Positions 1 through 9,132 of a stretch of 39,019 nt of DNA are shown in pieces. Made by a program: the position numbers and the translations under genes. Each line of letters opens with the position of its first letter. The stretch's first letter is position 1. The stretch covers positions 1 to 39,019 of the forward strand of contig NZ_SMKY01000055.1 in NCBI RefSeq assembly GCF_004349235.1. The letters are read 5' to 3'. Source of the DNA: Actinomadura darangshiensis (GTDB taxonomy: Bacteria; Actinomycetota; Actinomycetes; Streptosporangiales; Streptosporangiaceae). Under the pieces are notes generated by a model. It ran no database searches. It saw only the letters and a program-made list of their open reading frames with translations, and was not told where the DNA came from.

Positions 1-961
1 GCGGGGTCGTGCTGCCGATGCGCAGCAGCAGGCGCTCCACCGCGGTGGTGGCGATCATCTCCTTGTCCGGGGAGATCGTGGTGACCGTCGGGTTGGAGTA
101 GCGGCCGTCCTCGATGTCGTCGTATCCGATGACCGCCACGTCCTCCGGGACGCGCAAGCCGCGCGAGATGAGCGTGTGTATGGCGCCCAGCGCGACCAGG
201 TCGCTGTAGCAGAAGACGGCGTCGGGCGGGTCGTCGCGGTCGAGGAGGTAGGCCATGGCCTCGGCGCCGTCGGCGCGGTTGAAGCGGGGGCGGCCGATGA
301 TGAGGTCCCCGTGCACCTGGAGGCCGCGGAGCCGGTGCGCCTCGCGGAAGCCGCGGGTGCGCAGCTGGGCCGCCTCGCCGGTCTCGTACGGCTGGTCGCC
401 GATCGCGGCCACCCGGCGGCGGCCGAGGTCCAGCAGGTGCTCGGTGGCGTGCCGGGACGCCGCGACGTCGTCGATGCCGACGTGGTCGAAGGTGCCGTCG
501 CTGACCCGTTCGCCGAGGACGACCAGGGGCAGGTTCGGGTCGCGGTCGGCGAGGGCGTCCTGGGAGAGGCCGAGCGGGCTGAAGATGACGCCGTCGAAGA
601 GCAGCCGGCTGGAGCCGTGGTTGATGAGCATCCGCTCGTGCTCGCGGTCGCCGTCGGTCTGGTCGATCAGCACGTTGTAGCCCCGCACCCGGGCCGCGCG
701 GATGACGTCCTGGAGCAGCTCGGAGAAGTAGGGGGTGTCCAGGTACGGCACGACGAGGGCGATCTGGCCGGAGCGTCCGCTGGCGAGGTTGCGGGCGAGC
801 ACGTTGGGGCGGTAGCCGAGCTGGTCGACGGCCTCCTGCACGCGCCGGCGGGTGCGCTCGGTGACGTTGGCGTAGCCGTTCACCACGTTGGAGACCGTCC
901 GGCTGGACACGCCGGCGAGCTCGGCCACGTCGCGGAGGGTCACCTCGCGTCCTCGTCGCAT
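1..961 (-). CDS. LacI-family transcriptional regulator (3' end outside window)
   Basis: Sugar-responsive DNA-binding repressor. The first 320 residues are visible and the gene runs off the left edge; the family is usually 330-350 residues. An N-terminal helix-turn-helix (about residues 7-26, with RDVAELAGVSSRTVSNVVNG) and hinge are followed by the periplasmic-binding-like sensor fold (KSGQIALVVP-like opening, FDGVIFSPLG, VAVIGYDDIE near the cut end). The ATG start at 961 has a strong GGAGGGGGAG ribosome site; a GTG six codons in lacks one. It diverges from the sugar ABC operon starting at 1250, and a perfect palindrome lies between them, so it very probably represses that operon and itself. 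The ligand is inferred to be an arabinose-type sugar from the neighbouring GH51 enzyme, not read from the protein. Confidence 0.95.
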   Translation of the reverse strand, partial: MRRGREVTLRDVAELAGVSSRTVSNVVNGYANVTERTRRRVQEAVDQLGYRPNVLARNLASGRSGQIALVVPYLDTPYFSELLQDVIRAARVRGYNVLIDQTDGDREHERMLINHGSSRLLFDGVIFSPLGLSQDALADRDPNLPLVVLGERVSDGTFDHVGIDDVAASRHATEHLLDLGRRRVAAIGDQPYETGEAAQLRTRGFREAHRLRGLQVHGDLIIGRPRFNRADGAEAMAYLLDRDDPPDAVFCYSDLVALGAIHTLISRGLRVPEDVAVIGYDDIEDGRYSNPTVTTISPDKEMIATTAVERLLLRIGSTTP

Positions 962-1046
962 CGGCTCCCCCTCCGCCCTGTGCCCCGCTCCCGACAAGCT
1001 TCCGGCACGCTGCCTCTTGCCGTCCACCGCCTCCGCGTGCATCCTG

Positions 1047-1062
1047 TTTGCAGCGCTGCAAA
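1047..1062. promoter_or_regulatory. LacI-type operator, perfect 16-bp palindrome
   Basis: TTTGCAGCGCTGCAAA is identical on both strands and has the central CG typical of LacI-family operators. It lies 86 bp upstream of the lacI start and 188 bp upstream of the solute-binding-protein start, in the only intergenic region of the divergent pair. I could not assign convincing -35/-10 boxes on either side, so whether it blocks one or both promoters is inferred. Confidence 0.8.
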
Positions 1063-1249
1063 ATGAGGATAACGGAAGCCGACGGGCGTGCTTTCCGTCC
1101 TCGGTGAGGCTTGCGATTCCCGCCGCATCTCGCGTCCCGGCCGGCGCCGGGTGCGGGCGGGACCTGACAGCCGGTCCCTGGCATGCCAGCGCCAAGGACC
1201 GACCCACCCAACACGCGATACGAGCGCGTCAATCCCCCTGGGAGGGATC

Positions 1250-2575
1250 ATGAGCGTCAGGCACTTCAGTCTAAAACGCCGGGCGGTGGCGGTGGTCGCC
1301 GCGTCCGCGCTGATGGCGGCGGGCTGCGGCGGGTCCGGTGACGCGGGCGGCGAGCCGGACGGCCCGGTCAAGATCAAGGTCTGGGCGTGGTACCCGTCGT
1401 TCAAGCCGGTGGTCGACCTGTTCAACAAGACGCACACCGACGTCCAGATCGAGTGGACGAACGCCGGCACCGGCCAGGACCAGTACACCAAGCTCCAGAC
1501 CGCCCTCAAGGCGGGCAAGGGCGCACCGGACGTGGTGATGATCGAGTTCCAGGAGATCCCCACGTTCCAGCTCACCAAGCACCTGGTCGACATGGGCGAG
1601 TACGGCGCGAACGCGGCCAAGGGCAACTACGTCGACTGGGCCTGGAAGCAGGTGAGCAATGGCGGCAAGGTCTACGCGATCCCCGTCGACGCCGGGCCGA
1701 TGGCGATGCTGTACCGCAAGGACATCTTCGACAAGTACAAGCTCACCGTCCCCAAAACCTGGGCGGAGTTCAAGTCGCAGGCGCAGAAGCTGAAGGCCGC
1801 CTCCCCGAACAGCTTCATGACCGACTTCGGGGCCAACGACGGCGGCTTCATGACGGGGCTGCTCTGGCAGGCCGGCGCGCGGCCGTTCAACTACACCGCC
1901 GCCAAGTCGCCGGACATCGGCCTCAGCGTCAACGGGGCGCAGGCCAAGTCGACGATGGCGTACTGGGAGGACATGGTCGGCAGCGGCCTTGCCGACACCA
2001 CCGCCTTCCAGACCACCGACTTCTACAGCGGGCTGACCACCGGCAAATACGCCACCTACCTGGCCGCCGGCTGGGGCCCCGGCTACCTGGCGAGCGTCGC
2101 GAAGAAGACCGAGGGCAAATGGCGGGCCGCGCCGCTGCCGCAATGGACGGCCGGGGCGAACGCGCAGGGCGACTGGGGCGGCTCGGCGTTCGCCGTGACC
2201 GACCAGGCGAAGCATCCCAAGCAGGCGACCAAGGTCGCCATGGAGATCTTCGGGACGAGCAAGGACGCCTGGCGCATCGGCATCGACCAGGCTTTCCTGT
2301 TCCCGACCGTGACGCCGATCCTGCAATGGGACTACTTCCAGGGCAAGAAGTACGGCTTCTTCGGCGGCCAGAAGGTCAACGAGGTGTTCGTACCGGCGTA
2401 CAACGGCATCGGCGAGTTCCACTGGAGCCCGTTCAACAGCTACTACTTCAGCCAGATGACCACGGCCATGAACCAGGCGATCGAGAAGAAGTCGTCCTGG
2501 CCGGGTGCGCTGGACACCGTCCAGCAGAACGTGTCGAAGTACGCCTCGCAGCAGGGCTTCAAGGTCGCACAGTGA
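1250..2575 (+). CDS. ABC sugar transporter, CUT1 solute-binding lipoprotein
   Basis: Extracellular sugar receptor, 441 aa. The signal peptide has basic KRR at residues 9-11, a hydrophobic stretch and lipobox MAAGC with the lipidated Cys at 26. The mature part has the family 1 extracellular solute-binding pattern: KIKVWAWYPSFKPVVDLFNK near the start, then DVVMIEFQEIP, YAIPVDAGPMAMLYRKDIFDK and GGSAFAVT. I chose the ATG at 1250 because GGAGGG sits just upstream and it puts the signal peptide at the N-terminus; an upstream in-frame start adds a meaningless 54 residues. Two permease genes follow with a 4-base GTGA overlap and a GH51 gene closes the operon, suggesting arabino-oligosaccharide uptake (analogous to AraN). 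The exact substrate is inferred. Confidence 0.95.
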   Translation: MSVRHFSLKRRAVAVVAASALMAAGCGGSGDAGGEPDGPVKIKVWAWYPSFKPVVDLFNKTHTDVQIEWTNAGTGQDQYTKLQTALKAGKGAPDVVMIEFQEIPTFQLTKHLVDMGEYGANAAKGNYVDWAWKQVSNGGKVYAIPVDAGPMAMLYRKDIFDKYKLTVPKTWAEFKSQAQKLKAASPNSFMTDFGANDGGFMTGLLWQAGARPFNYTAAKSPDIGLSVNGAQAKSTMAYWEDMVGSGLADTTAFQTTDFYSGLTTGKYATYLAAGWGPGYLASVAKKTEGKWRAAPLPQWTAGANAQGDWGGSAFAVTDQAKHPKQATKVAMEIFGTSKDAWRIGIDQAFLFPTVTPILQWDYFQGKKYGFFGGQKVNEVFVPAYNGIGEFHWSPFNSYYFSQMTTAMNQAIEKKSSWPGALDTVQQNVSKYASQQGFKVAQ

Positions 2576-3438
2576 GGCGGCGCAGCGGGCGGCAGACGGT
2601 CGCCGGGTGGCTGTTCGTCACGCCCTTCACCATCCTGCTCGTCGCGTTCCTGCTGCTGCCGATGGCGTACGCGGCCAAGCTCAGCCTCTACCGCTCGACC
2701 CTGGTGGAGGGCGAGGTCTTCGCCTGGCTGGGCAACTACCGGCAGGCGTTCGGCGACCCCGAGTTCCGCCGCGGCGTGGTCCGAGTGGTCGTCTTCGGGC
2801 TGGTGCAGACCCCGGTGATGATCGGGCTGTCGCTGGTCTTCGCCCTGCTCATCGACGCGGGCACATCGCGGCTGGCGCGCTTCTTCCGGCTGGCGGCGTT
2901 CGTCCCGTATGCGGTGCCCGTGGTGATCGGGACGCTGATGTGGGGGTTTCTCTACAGCCCCCGGACCGGCCTGTTCAGCTCGGTGTCGGACCTGGACCTC
3001 CTGTCCAGCGGGACGGTGCTGTACTCGCTCGGCAACGTCGTGACCTGGCAGTGGGCCGGATACAACATGATCGTCCTGTACGCGGCGCTGCAGGGACTGC
3101 CCCGGGAGGTCTACGAGTCGGCGCGCATCGACGGCGCCGGCCCGCTGCAGATCGCGGTGCGGATCAAGACGCCGATGATCTCCGCGGCGATCGTGCTGGT
3201 CACGATCTTCACGATCATCGGCACCCTGCAGTTCTTCACCGAGCCGCTGATCCTGCAGCCGCTCGACCCGGGCACCATCACCAACAGCTACACGCCGAAC
3301 GTGTACGCCTACCACCAGGCGTTCTCCTACCAGCAGTACAACTACTCGGCCGCCATCTCGTTCCTGCTGGGCGCGGTGGTCTTCATCGGGTCGTACATCT
3401 TCCTGTTCGTCACGAGGCGAAGGAGCGCGCTGCGGTGA
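2572..3438 (+). CDS. ABC sugar transporter permease, MalF/AraP-type
   Basis: Integral membrane subunit of a CUT1 importer, 288 aa. About six hydrophobic segments are visible, the first at residues 11-32 (WLFVTPFTILLVAFLLLP). The EAA loop that docks the ATPase is at about residues 180-203 (YESARIDGAGPLQIAVRIKTP). It starts at a GTG inside the stop of the binding-protein gene (GTGA overlap), so the two are translationally coupled. It should pair with the next gene product as a heterodimer. No ATP-binding subunit is encoded here; many CUT1 systems, including AraNPQ of Bacillus, borrow a shared MsmX-type ATPase encoded elsewhere. Confidence 0.95.
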   Translation: MRRRSGRQTVAGWLFVTPFTILLVAFLLLPMAYAAKLSLYRSTLVEGEVFAWLGNYRQAFGDPEFRRGVVRVVVFGLVQTPVMIGLSLVFALLIDAGTSRLARFFRLAAFVPYAVPVVIGTLMWGFLYSPRTGLFSSVSDLDLLSSGTVLYSLGNVVTWQWAGYNMIVLYAALQGLPREVYESARIDGAGPLQIAVRIKTPMISAAIVLVTIFTIIGTLQFFTEPLILQPLDPGTITNSYTPNVYAYHQAFSYQQYNYSAAISFLLGAVVFIGSYIFLFVTRRRSALR

Positions 3439-4349
3439 GCACGGCGACGATGGACGGCACGTCCACCAGGGACCGGGCCGCCCGGGCGCCGCGCCGGCCC
3501 GCCCGGTCCGGTGCGGGCCGGATCGCCTCGCACGCGGTGATGGCGGTCATGGCGGTGTACTTCCTGCTGCCGTTCTGGTGGCTGCTGGTCGCGGCGACCA
3601 AGAACAACGACGGGCTGTTCGGCTCGCAGCCGCTGTGGTTCGGCGGTGACTTCAGCCTGTTCGGCAACCTGTCCGACCTGTTCAGCCAGAGTGACGGCAT
3701 CTACCTGAAATGGCTGCGGAACTCGGCGCTGTACTCGGTGGTGAGCGGCTTCGGCGCGACGGCGGTCGCCGCGCTGGCCGGGTACGCGTTCGCCAAGCTC
3801 CGCTTCCCGGGACGCAACGCGCTGTTCGCGACCCTGCTCGGCCTGATCATGGTGCCGATGACCGCGCTCGTCCTGCCGACGTACCTGCTGATGAGCGAGA
3901 TCGGGCTGACCGACTCGGTCTGGGCGGTCATCCTGCCTTCGCTGCTCAACCCGTTCGGGGTGTACCTCCTGCGGGTCTACGCGCACGACTCGGTGCCGGA
4001 CGAGATGCTGGAGGCCGCCCGCATCGACGGCGCCGGCGAGCTGCGGGTGTTCCTCAGCGTGGCGCTGCCGGCGATGCGCCCGGCGCTGGTCACCGTGCTG
4101 CTCTTCACGATGGTGGCGACGTGGAACAACTTCTTCCTGCCGCTGGTGATGCTGAGCAACGACGACCTCTTCCCGCTGACCGTGGGCCTGCGCACCTGGT
4201 ACATGTCGGCGACCATCGGCAACGGCGGCCAGGCCCTGTTCAGCGTCATCGTGGCGGGCTCGCTCGTCGCGATCATCCCCCTGATCGTCGCCTTCCTGCT
4301 GCTCCAGCGGTACTGGCGCGGCGGCCTGACCCTCGGCTCCCTCAAGTGA
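3435..4349 (+). CDS. ABC sugar transporter permease, MalG/AraQ-type
   Basis: Second membrane subunit of the CUT1 importer, 304 aa. A basic N-terminal tail of about 30 residues precedes the first membrane span (VMAVMAVYFLLPFWWLLVAA). The EAA loop is at about residues 191-212 (MLEAARIDGAGELRVFLSVA), followed by the conserved NNFFLPLVML span. The GTG at 3435 overlaps the stop of the upstream permease; an ATG five codons later is a possible alternative. MalG-type partners normally have a shorter periplasmic part than MalF types, as here. The GH51 gene follows 20 bp downstream. Confidence 0.95.
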   Translation: MSTATMDGTSTRDRAARAPRRPARSGAGRIASHAVMAVMAVYFLLPFWWLLVAATKNNDGLFGSQPLWFGGDFSLFGNLSDLFSQSDGIYLKWLRNSALYSVVSGFGATAVAALAGYAFAKLRFPGRNALFATLLGLIMVPMTALVLPTYLLMSEIGLTDSVWAVILPSLLNPFGVYLLRVYAHDSVPDEMLEAARIDGAGELRVFLSVALPAMRPALVTVLLFTMVATWNNFFLPLVMLSNDDLFPLTVGLRTWYMSATIGNGGQALFSVIVAGSLVAIIPLIVAFLLLQRYWRGGLTLGSLK

Positions 4350-4369
4350 CCGCCTCCCGAAGGGAAACC

Positions 4370-5890
4370 ATGCTGCACGCCTCCGCCGTCCTGGACCCCG
4401 GCGCGGTCGTCGCCCCGGTCAGCCGCCGTACCTTCGGCTCGTTCGTCGAGCACATGGGACGGTCGGTCTACACCGGCATCTACGAACCGGACCACCCGTC
4501 GGCGGACGAGGACGGCTTCCGCACCGACGTGCTCAGGCTGACCCGCGAGCTCGGGGTCACGATGGTGCGCTACCCGGGCGGCAACTTCGTCTCCGGATAC
4601 CGGTGGGAGGACGGCGTCGGCCCGCGCGACCGGCGTCCGCGCCGCCGCGACCTCGCCTGGCACAGCGTCGAGACGAACCAGGTCGGCATCGACGAGTTCG
4701 CCCGCTGGGCCGCCAAGGCGGACGTCGAGATCATGTACGCGGTCAACCTCGGCACCCGCGGCGTCCAGGAGGCCCTGGACGTGCACGAGTACGTCAACCA
4801 CCCCGAGGGGACGGCCCTGTCCGAGCTGCGCCGGGCGAACGGGGCGGCCAAGCCGTACGGGATCGCGCTGTGGTGCCTCGGCAACGAGATGGACGGGCCG
4901 TGGCAGACCGGGCACAAGACCGCCCAGGAGTACGGGCTGCTCGCCGCGTCCACCGCGCGGGCGCTGCGCTCGGCGGAGCCGGGCCTGGAACTGGTGGCCT
5001 GCGGCAGCTCCAGCTCGGCGATGCCGACGTTCGGCACGTGGGAGGCCACCGTCCTGGAACACGCCTACGACCTCGTCGACTACGTCTCCTGCCACGCGTA
5101 TTACGAGGAGCTGGACGGCGACCTCGGCTCCTTCCTCGCCAGCGCCGTCGACATGGACCACTTCGTGAACAGCATCGTCGCCACGGCCGACAGCGTCGGC
5201 GCGCGGCTGCGCAGCAAGAAGAAGATCAACCTGTCGTTCGACGAGTGGAACGTCTGGTACCTGTCCCGCTTCCAGGGCCAGGAGCCCGCCACCGGCTGGG
5301 ACGTGGCGCCGCGCGTGATCGAGGACGAGTACAACGTCGCGGACGCGGTCGTCGTCGGCGACCTGCTGATCTCCCTGCTGCGGCACAGCGACCGGGTGAC
5401 CGCCGCGTGCCAGGCGCAGCTGGTCAACGTGATCGCGCCGATCCGCACCGAGCCGGGCGGGCCGGCCTGGCGGCAGACCATCTTCCACCCGTTCGCGAAG
5501 ACCGCCGCGCTCGCCCGGGGCGACGTGCTGCGCACCCGGCTCACCTCGCCCACCTACGGCACCGCCCGCCACGGCGAGGTGCCGGTGGTCGACGCCATCG
5601 CGACCCACGACGCGGAGACCGGCGAGGTGGTCGTCTTCGCGGTCAACCGCGACCAGTCCGACGCGGTGGAGTTGACCGTGGACCTGCACCTGTTCGCCGA
5701 GCGGTTGCGGCTCGCGGAGGCGTGCACGCTGACCGACGGCGACCTGACCGCCACCAACACCCTGGACAATCCCGACCGCGTCGTGCCGCGTCCCAACGAG
5801 CGGGCGAACGCCGACGGCGACGAACTCACGGTCGTCCTGCCCCGCGTCTCCTGGAACGCGATCCGCCTGACCCCGGAGAACGCACGGTAG
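4370..5890 (+). CDS. abfA: GH51 alpha-L-arabinofuranosidase
   Basis: Hydrolyses terminal alpha-L-arabinofuranosyl residues from arabino- or arabinoxylo-oligosaccharides; 506 aa, the normal length for bacterial GH51. The acid/base Glu173 lies in WCLGNEMDGPWQ and the nucleophile Glu292 in SFDEWNVWY, both family signatures; VRYPGGNFVSGYRWEDGVGP (about residues 66-85) is also diagnostic. A C-terminal beta-sandwich follows the barrel. There is no signal peptide, so the enzyme is cytoplasmic and acts on imported oligosaccharides, which fits its position 20 bp behind the importer. The ATG at 4370 follows GAAGGGAAACC. Control by the divergent LacI protein is inferred. Confidence 0.96.
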   Translation: MLHASAVLDPGAVVAPVSRRTFGSFVEHMGRSVYTGIYEPDHPSADEDGFRTDVLRLTRELGVTMVRYPGGNFVSGYRWEDGVGPRDRRPRRRDLAWHSVETNQVGIDEFARWAAKADVEIMYAVNLGTRGVQEALDVHEYVNHPEGTALSELRRANGAAKPYGIALWCLGNEMDGPWQTGHKTAQEYGLLAASTARALRSAEPGLELVACGSSSSAMPTFGTWEATVLEHAYDLVDYVSCHAYYEELDGDLGSFLASAVDMDHFVNSIVATADSVGARLRSKKKINLSFDEWNVWYLSRFQGQEPATGWDVAPRVIEDEYNVADAVVVGDLLISLLRHSDRVTAACQAQLVNVIAPIRTEPGGPAWRQTIFHPFAKTAALARGDVLRTRLTSPTYGTARHGEVPVVDAIATHDAETGEVVVFAVNRDQSDAVELTVDLHLFAERLRLAEACTLTDGDLTATNTLDNPDRVVPRPNERANADGDELTVVLPRVSWNAIRLTPENAR

Positions 5891-5960
5891 GCCGCCGGGC
5901 CGATCAGCGCGCACCGGGGGCGAGACGGCAACCGAAGGTGAGGGCTGGGCAACTCTTCAG

Positions 5961-5987
5961 CGTGCCATTGCACAGTACAATTGCACG
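5961..5987 (+). promoter_or_regulatory. Imperfect inverted repeat upstream of the collagenase gene (putative operator)
   Basis: The left arm CGTGCCATTGCAC (5961-5973) and right arm GTACAATTGCACG (5975-5987) match at 11 of 13 positions when folded. The same stretch contains ATTGCAC twice in direct orientation (5967, 5980) and a possible -10 hexamer TACAAT (5976-5981); no good -35 is visible. It lies about 180 bp upstream of the collagenase start. Its core matches at 20 of 25 positions the element at the S1 protease promoter (11976-12000). The rest of this gap (5891-6168) holds a weak stem (6094-6115) and the collagenase ribosome site, nothing else I recognise. Confidence 0.6.
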
Positions 5988-6168
5988 TCGGGGCAAGATT
6001 CGGGAGTGCCTGGGGGATCCATAACCGAGACCGATGGGGCGGCGTATGACCACGGCGTGGATTCGCCTCGCACACTGCGGGCGTCCCTGAGTCCTCCGGG
6101 CATTGGACCCCGGAGTCCCCCGTGAATCCATCCGTTCTCGATGCGGATGTCTCCGAAGGAAATCCCCC

Positions 6169-8697
6169 GTGAGAAACAGACGCAGATCCGTCAGATGCCT
6201 GCAGGCGTCGGTCGCGCTCGTGCTCGGGATCAGCTTCATGGTCTCGCCCGCGAGCCCCGCGAACGCCGCCCCGAAGCCGCCTCCCGCCAGCACGCCCGAC
6301 GACCGGGCGCCGCACGTCCAGAAGTCGCCGCTCCCGGTCAAGGACCGTCCGCCGCTGGCGGCGGAGAAGGACGCGCTGAAGAGCAGCCCGGAACGGCCGA
6401 AGAAGCCGGCCGAGCATCAGCGGCCGTCCATGAAGAAGGCGCCGAAGGCCAAGGCGGCGGCGTGCAGTCCGAGCGATTTCACGAGCCGCTCGGGAAGCGC
6501 GCTGGTCCAGCAGGTCGAGTCGTCGACGACCGACTGCATCAACACGCTGTTCAGCCTGACCGGCGGGGACGCCTACTACGCGTTCCGCGAATCGCAGATG
6601 GTGACGATCGCCTACGCGCTGCGCGACAACGCGGTCTACTACCCGGGCGACAACAGCACGGGCACGGCACAACTCGTGCTGTACCTGCGCGCCGGGTACT
6701 ACGTCCAGTGGTACAACCCGTCGACCGTGGGGACCTACGGGCCTTCGCTGAAGACGGCGATCCAGTCCGGCCTGGACGCCTACTTCGGCAACTCGAAGTC
6801 CTCGACGGTCAGCGACGCCAACGGCGAGGTCCTCGCCGAGGCGGTCACGCTGATAGACAGCGCGCAGGAGAACGCGCGCTACATCTATGTCGTCAAGCGG
6901 CTGCTGAACGACTACAACAGTTCCTATGACGCGTCCTGGTGGATGCTGAACGCGGTCAACAACGTGTACACGGTGCTGTTCCGCGGCCACCAGGTTCCGG
7001 AATTCGTGTCCGCGGTGCAGTCCGACCCGAGCCTTCTGGACACGTTGGACTCCTTCGCGTCCGGGCACGTCGCGCTACTCGGCACCGACCGCGGTTACCT
7101 GACGTCCAACGCGGGACGTGAACTGGCGCGCTTCCTCCAGCACGCCCCGCTGCAGGCGAAGATCAGGCCGCTGGCCAGAGGACTGCTCGGGCAGAGCAGC
7201 ATGACCGGAAAGACGGCACCGCTGTGGGTCGGCATCGCCGAGATGACCGACTACTACGACAAGGCCAACTGCTCGTACTACGACACGTGCAATCTGCAGC
7301 AGCGGCTGGCGCAGAACGTCCTGACCGTCAATCACACCTGCAGTTCGAGTATCAAGATCCGGGCGCAGGACATGACGGCGGCGCAACTGTCCGACACCTG
7401 CGGCAGCCTGCTGAACCAGGACGCCTACTTCCACAGCCTGGTGAAGGACGGGAACAAGCCCGTCGCCAACGACAACAACACCACGATCGAGGTCTGCGTC
7501 TTCGACTCCAGCACCGACTACCAGACCTACGCCGGCGCGATGTTCGGCATCGACACCAACAACGGCGGCATGTACCTGGAAGGAGATCCCGCCGCCACCG
7601 GCAACCAGCCGCGGTTCATCGCCTACGAGGCCGAATGGGTCCGCCCGACGTTCCAGATCTGGAACCTCAACCACGAGTACACGCACTACCTCGACGGCCG
7701 GTTCGACATGTACGGCGACTTCAACGCCAATGTCACCACGCCGACCATCTGGTGGATCGAAGGGTTCGCCGAATACGTCTCCTACTCCTACCGGAAGGTG
7801 ACCAACGATTCGGCGATCGCCGAGGCGGCGAAGAAGACCTACGCGCTCAGCACGCTGTGGGACACCACCTACAGCAATGACACGACCCGCATCTACTATT
7901 GGGGCTATCTCGCGGTCCGGTACATGTTCGAGAGACACCCCGGCGACCTCGCCACGGTTCTCGGCTACTACCGCGCCGGCGACTGGAACGGCGCCCGCAC
8001 CTTCCTGACCGGCACCATCGGCAGCCGCTACGACAGCGACTGGTGGACGTGGCTCGCCGCGTGCGCGTCGGGTGCCTGCGCAGGCGGTGGCGGTGGCGGC
8101 AACCAGGCGCCGACAGCGAAGTTCTCCTCTTCGGCGAACGGCCTGACGGTCAAGTTCACCGACCAGTCCACCGACACCGACGGGACGATCGCCTCCCGCA
8201 ACTGGGACTTCGGCGACGGTTCCACCTCGACGTCGGCCAACCCGTCGCACACCTACGGTGCCGACGGCACCTACACCGTCGCGCTCACCGTCACCGACGA
8301 CGCCGGCGCCACCGGCACAAGCAGCCGGCAGATCTCCGTGTCCGCCGGCGGTGGTGGCGGGACGGCACCGGAATGCACCGGTTCCGACACCCGCCAGCTC
8401 GACCGGAACTGCCAGCGCGGCAACCTGTCGGCCACCAAGGGCGGTCTCGCCTACCTCTACATCTACATTCCGTCCGGCACCCGGTCGATCACCATCACCT
8501 CGTCGGGCGGGACCGGCGATGCCGACCTCTACTACAACGCGAGCTCGTGGGCCACATCGGCGTCCTACAGCCAGCGCTCCACCAGCACCGGAAACGGTGA
8601 ATCCCTGACCATCTCCAACCCGTCGGCGGGCTACAACTACATCAGCCTCTACGGAAAGGAGGCGTTCAACGGCGCGGCCGTGAAGGTCGAGTACTGA
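6169..8697 (+). CDS. Secreted M9-family collagenase with PKD and PPC domains
   Basis: Extracellular zinc metalloprotease predicted to cleave collagen or gelatin, 842 aa. Sec signal peptide at residues 1 to about 33 (basic VRNRRR, hydrophobic core, SPANA). A Lys/Pro-rich linker leads to the M9 N-terminal module (about 95-400) and the catalytic module with HEYTH (His502, Glu503, His506) and WWIEGFAEY, where Glu531 is the expected third zinc ligand as in clostridial ColG. A Gly-rich linker precedes a PKD domain (about 645-727, WDFGDGS) and a pre-peptidase C-terminal domain (about 734-842), both common substrate-binding add-ons. The GTG at 6169 is preceded by GAAGGA and gives a clean signal peptide; an earlier in-frame ATG adds 22 residues in front. 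Monocistronic by spacing. Confidence 0.95.
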   Translation: MRNRRRSVRCLQASVALVLGISFMVSPASPANAAPKPPPASTPDDRAPHVQKSPLPVKDRPPLAAEKDALKSSPERPKKPAEHQRPSMKKAPKAKAAACSPSDFTSRSGSALVQQVESSTTDCINTLFSLTGGDAYYAFRESQMVTIAYALRDNAVYYPGDNSTGTAQLVLYLRAGYYVQWYNPSTVGTYGPSLKTAIQSGLDAYFGNSKSSTVSDANGEVLAEAVTLIDSAQENARYIYVVKRLLNDYNSSYDASWWMLNAVNNVYTVLFRGHQVPEFVSAVQSDPSLLDTLDSFASGHVALLGTDRGYLTSNAGRELARFLQHAPLQAKIRPLARGLLGQSSMTGKTAPLWVGIAEMTDYYDKANCSYYDTCNLQQRLAQNVLTVNHTCSSSIKIRAQDMTAAQLSDTCGSLLNQDAYFHSLVKDGNKPVANDNNTTIEVCVFDSSTDYQTYAGAMFGIDTNNGGMYLEGDPAATGNQPRFIAYEAEWVRPTFQIWNLNHEYTHYLDGRFDMYGDFNANVTTPTIWWIEGFAEYVSYSYRKVTNDSAIAEAAKKTYALSTLWDTTYSNDTTRIYYWGYLAVRYMFERHPGDLATVLGYYRAGDWNGARTFLTGTIGSRYDSDWWTWLAACASGACAGGGGGGNQAPTAKFSSSANGLTVKFTDQSTDTDGTIASRNWDFGDGSTSTSANPSHTYGADGTYTVALTVTDDAGATGTSSRQISVSAGGGGGTAPECTGSDTRQLDRNCQRGNLSATKGGLAYLYIYIPSGTRSITITSSGGTGDADLYYNASSWATSASYSQRSTSTGNGESLTISNPSAGYNYISLYGKEAFNGAAVKVEY

Positions 8698-8767
8698 TCC
8701 CGCGGAATCGCACCGAAGAAAAACGCCGGGGCCGGGCCATGAGGTCCGGTCTCGGCGGCCCCCCTTC

Positions 8768-9082
8768 TCAGAAGAGCGGGCCGAACTCCGGGAAATGGCA
8801 GGCGACCCGTCGGCCGTCGACCTCCGTGAGCCGCGGCCGCTCGGTGCGGCACCGGGCCCCGGCCTTGAAGCACCACGGGTGGAAGGCGCACCCGGACGGC
8901 GGGTCGGCCGGGCTGGGCGGATCCCCGCGCAGGACGATCCGCTCCCGGGACCGCCCGGCCGCCGGGTCGGGCAGCGGGATCGCCGCCAGCAGCGCCCGCG
9001 TGTAGGGATGCGCGGGCGAACCGTAGATCACGTCCCGCGCCCCGATCTCGACGATCCGGCCGAGGTACATCACGGCGGCCCG
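8768..9082 (-). pseudogene. C-terminal stub of an oligopeptide ABC transporter ATPase (OppF/DppF type)
   Basis: Only the last ~105 residues of a peptide-importer ATPase remain. They show the family's C-terminal signature (VMYLGRIVEIG, HPYTRALLAAIP, then a Cys-containing tail with GCAFHPWC, ARC and VACHFPEF). Homology begins abruptly at an R-A-A-V-M-Y codon run and is preceded directly by an in-frame TAA (plus-strand 9083-9085). Walker A, the LSGGQ signature and Walker B are all missing, and no companion permease or binding protein lies nearby. It cannot hydrolyse ATP, so it is a remnant left by a deletion or rearrangement whose edge abuts the region upstream of the M24 peptidase gene. No insertion sequence is visible at the junction. 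Confidence 0.85.
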
Positions 9083-9132
9083 TTACCGAATCTCCACCCC
9101 ACCGCCCCTCCGTCTTCCCCTGGGACTTCCAC

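Noticed and set aside
1387..3438. Long open frame covering the binding protein in another frame and continuing into the first permease
   Set aside because: Only the part after 2572 has membrane-protein character; the upstream part is a frame shadow of the binding-protein gene.
6094..6115. Hairpin CTCCGGG...CCCGGAG in the collagenase leader as an attenuator or riboswitch
   Set aside because: Only 7-bp arms in GC-rich DNA with no second alternative fold or conserved RNA motif that I can recognise.
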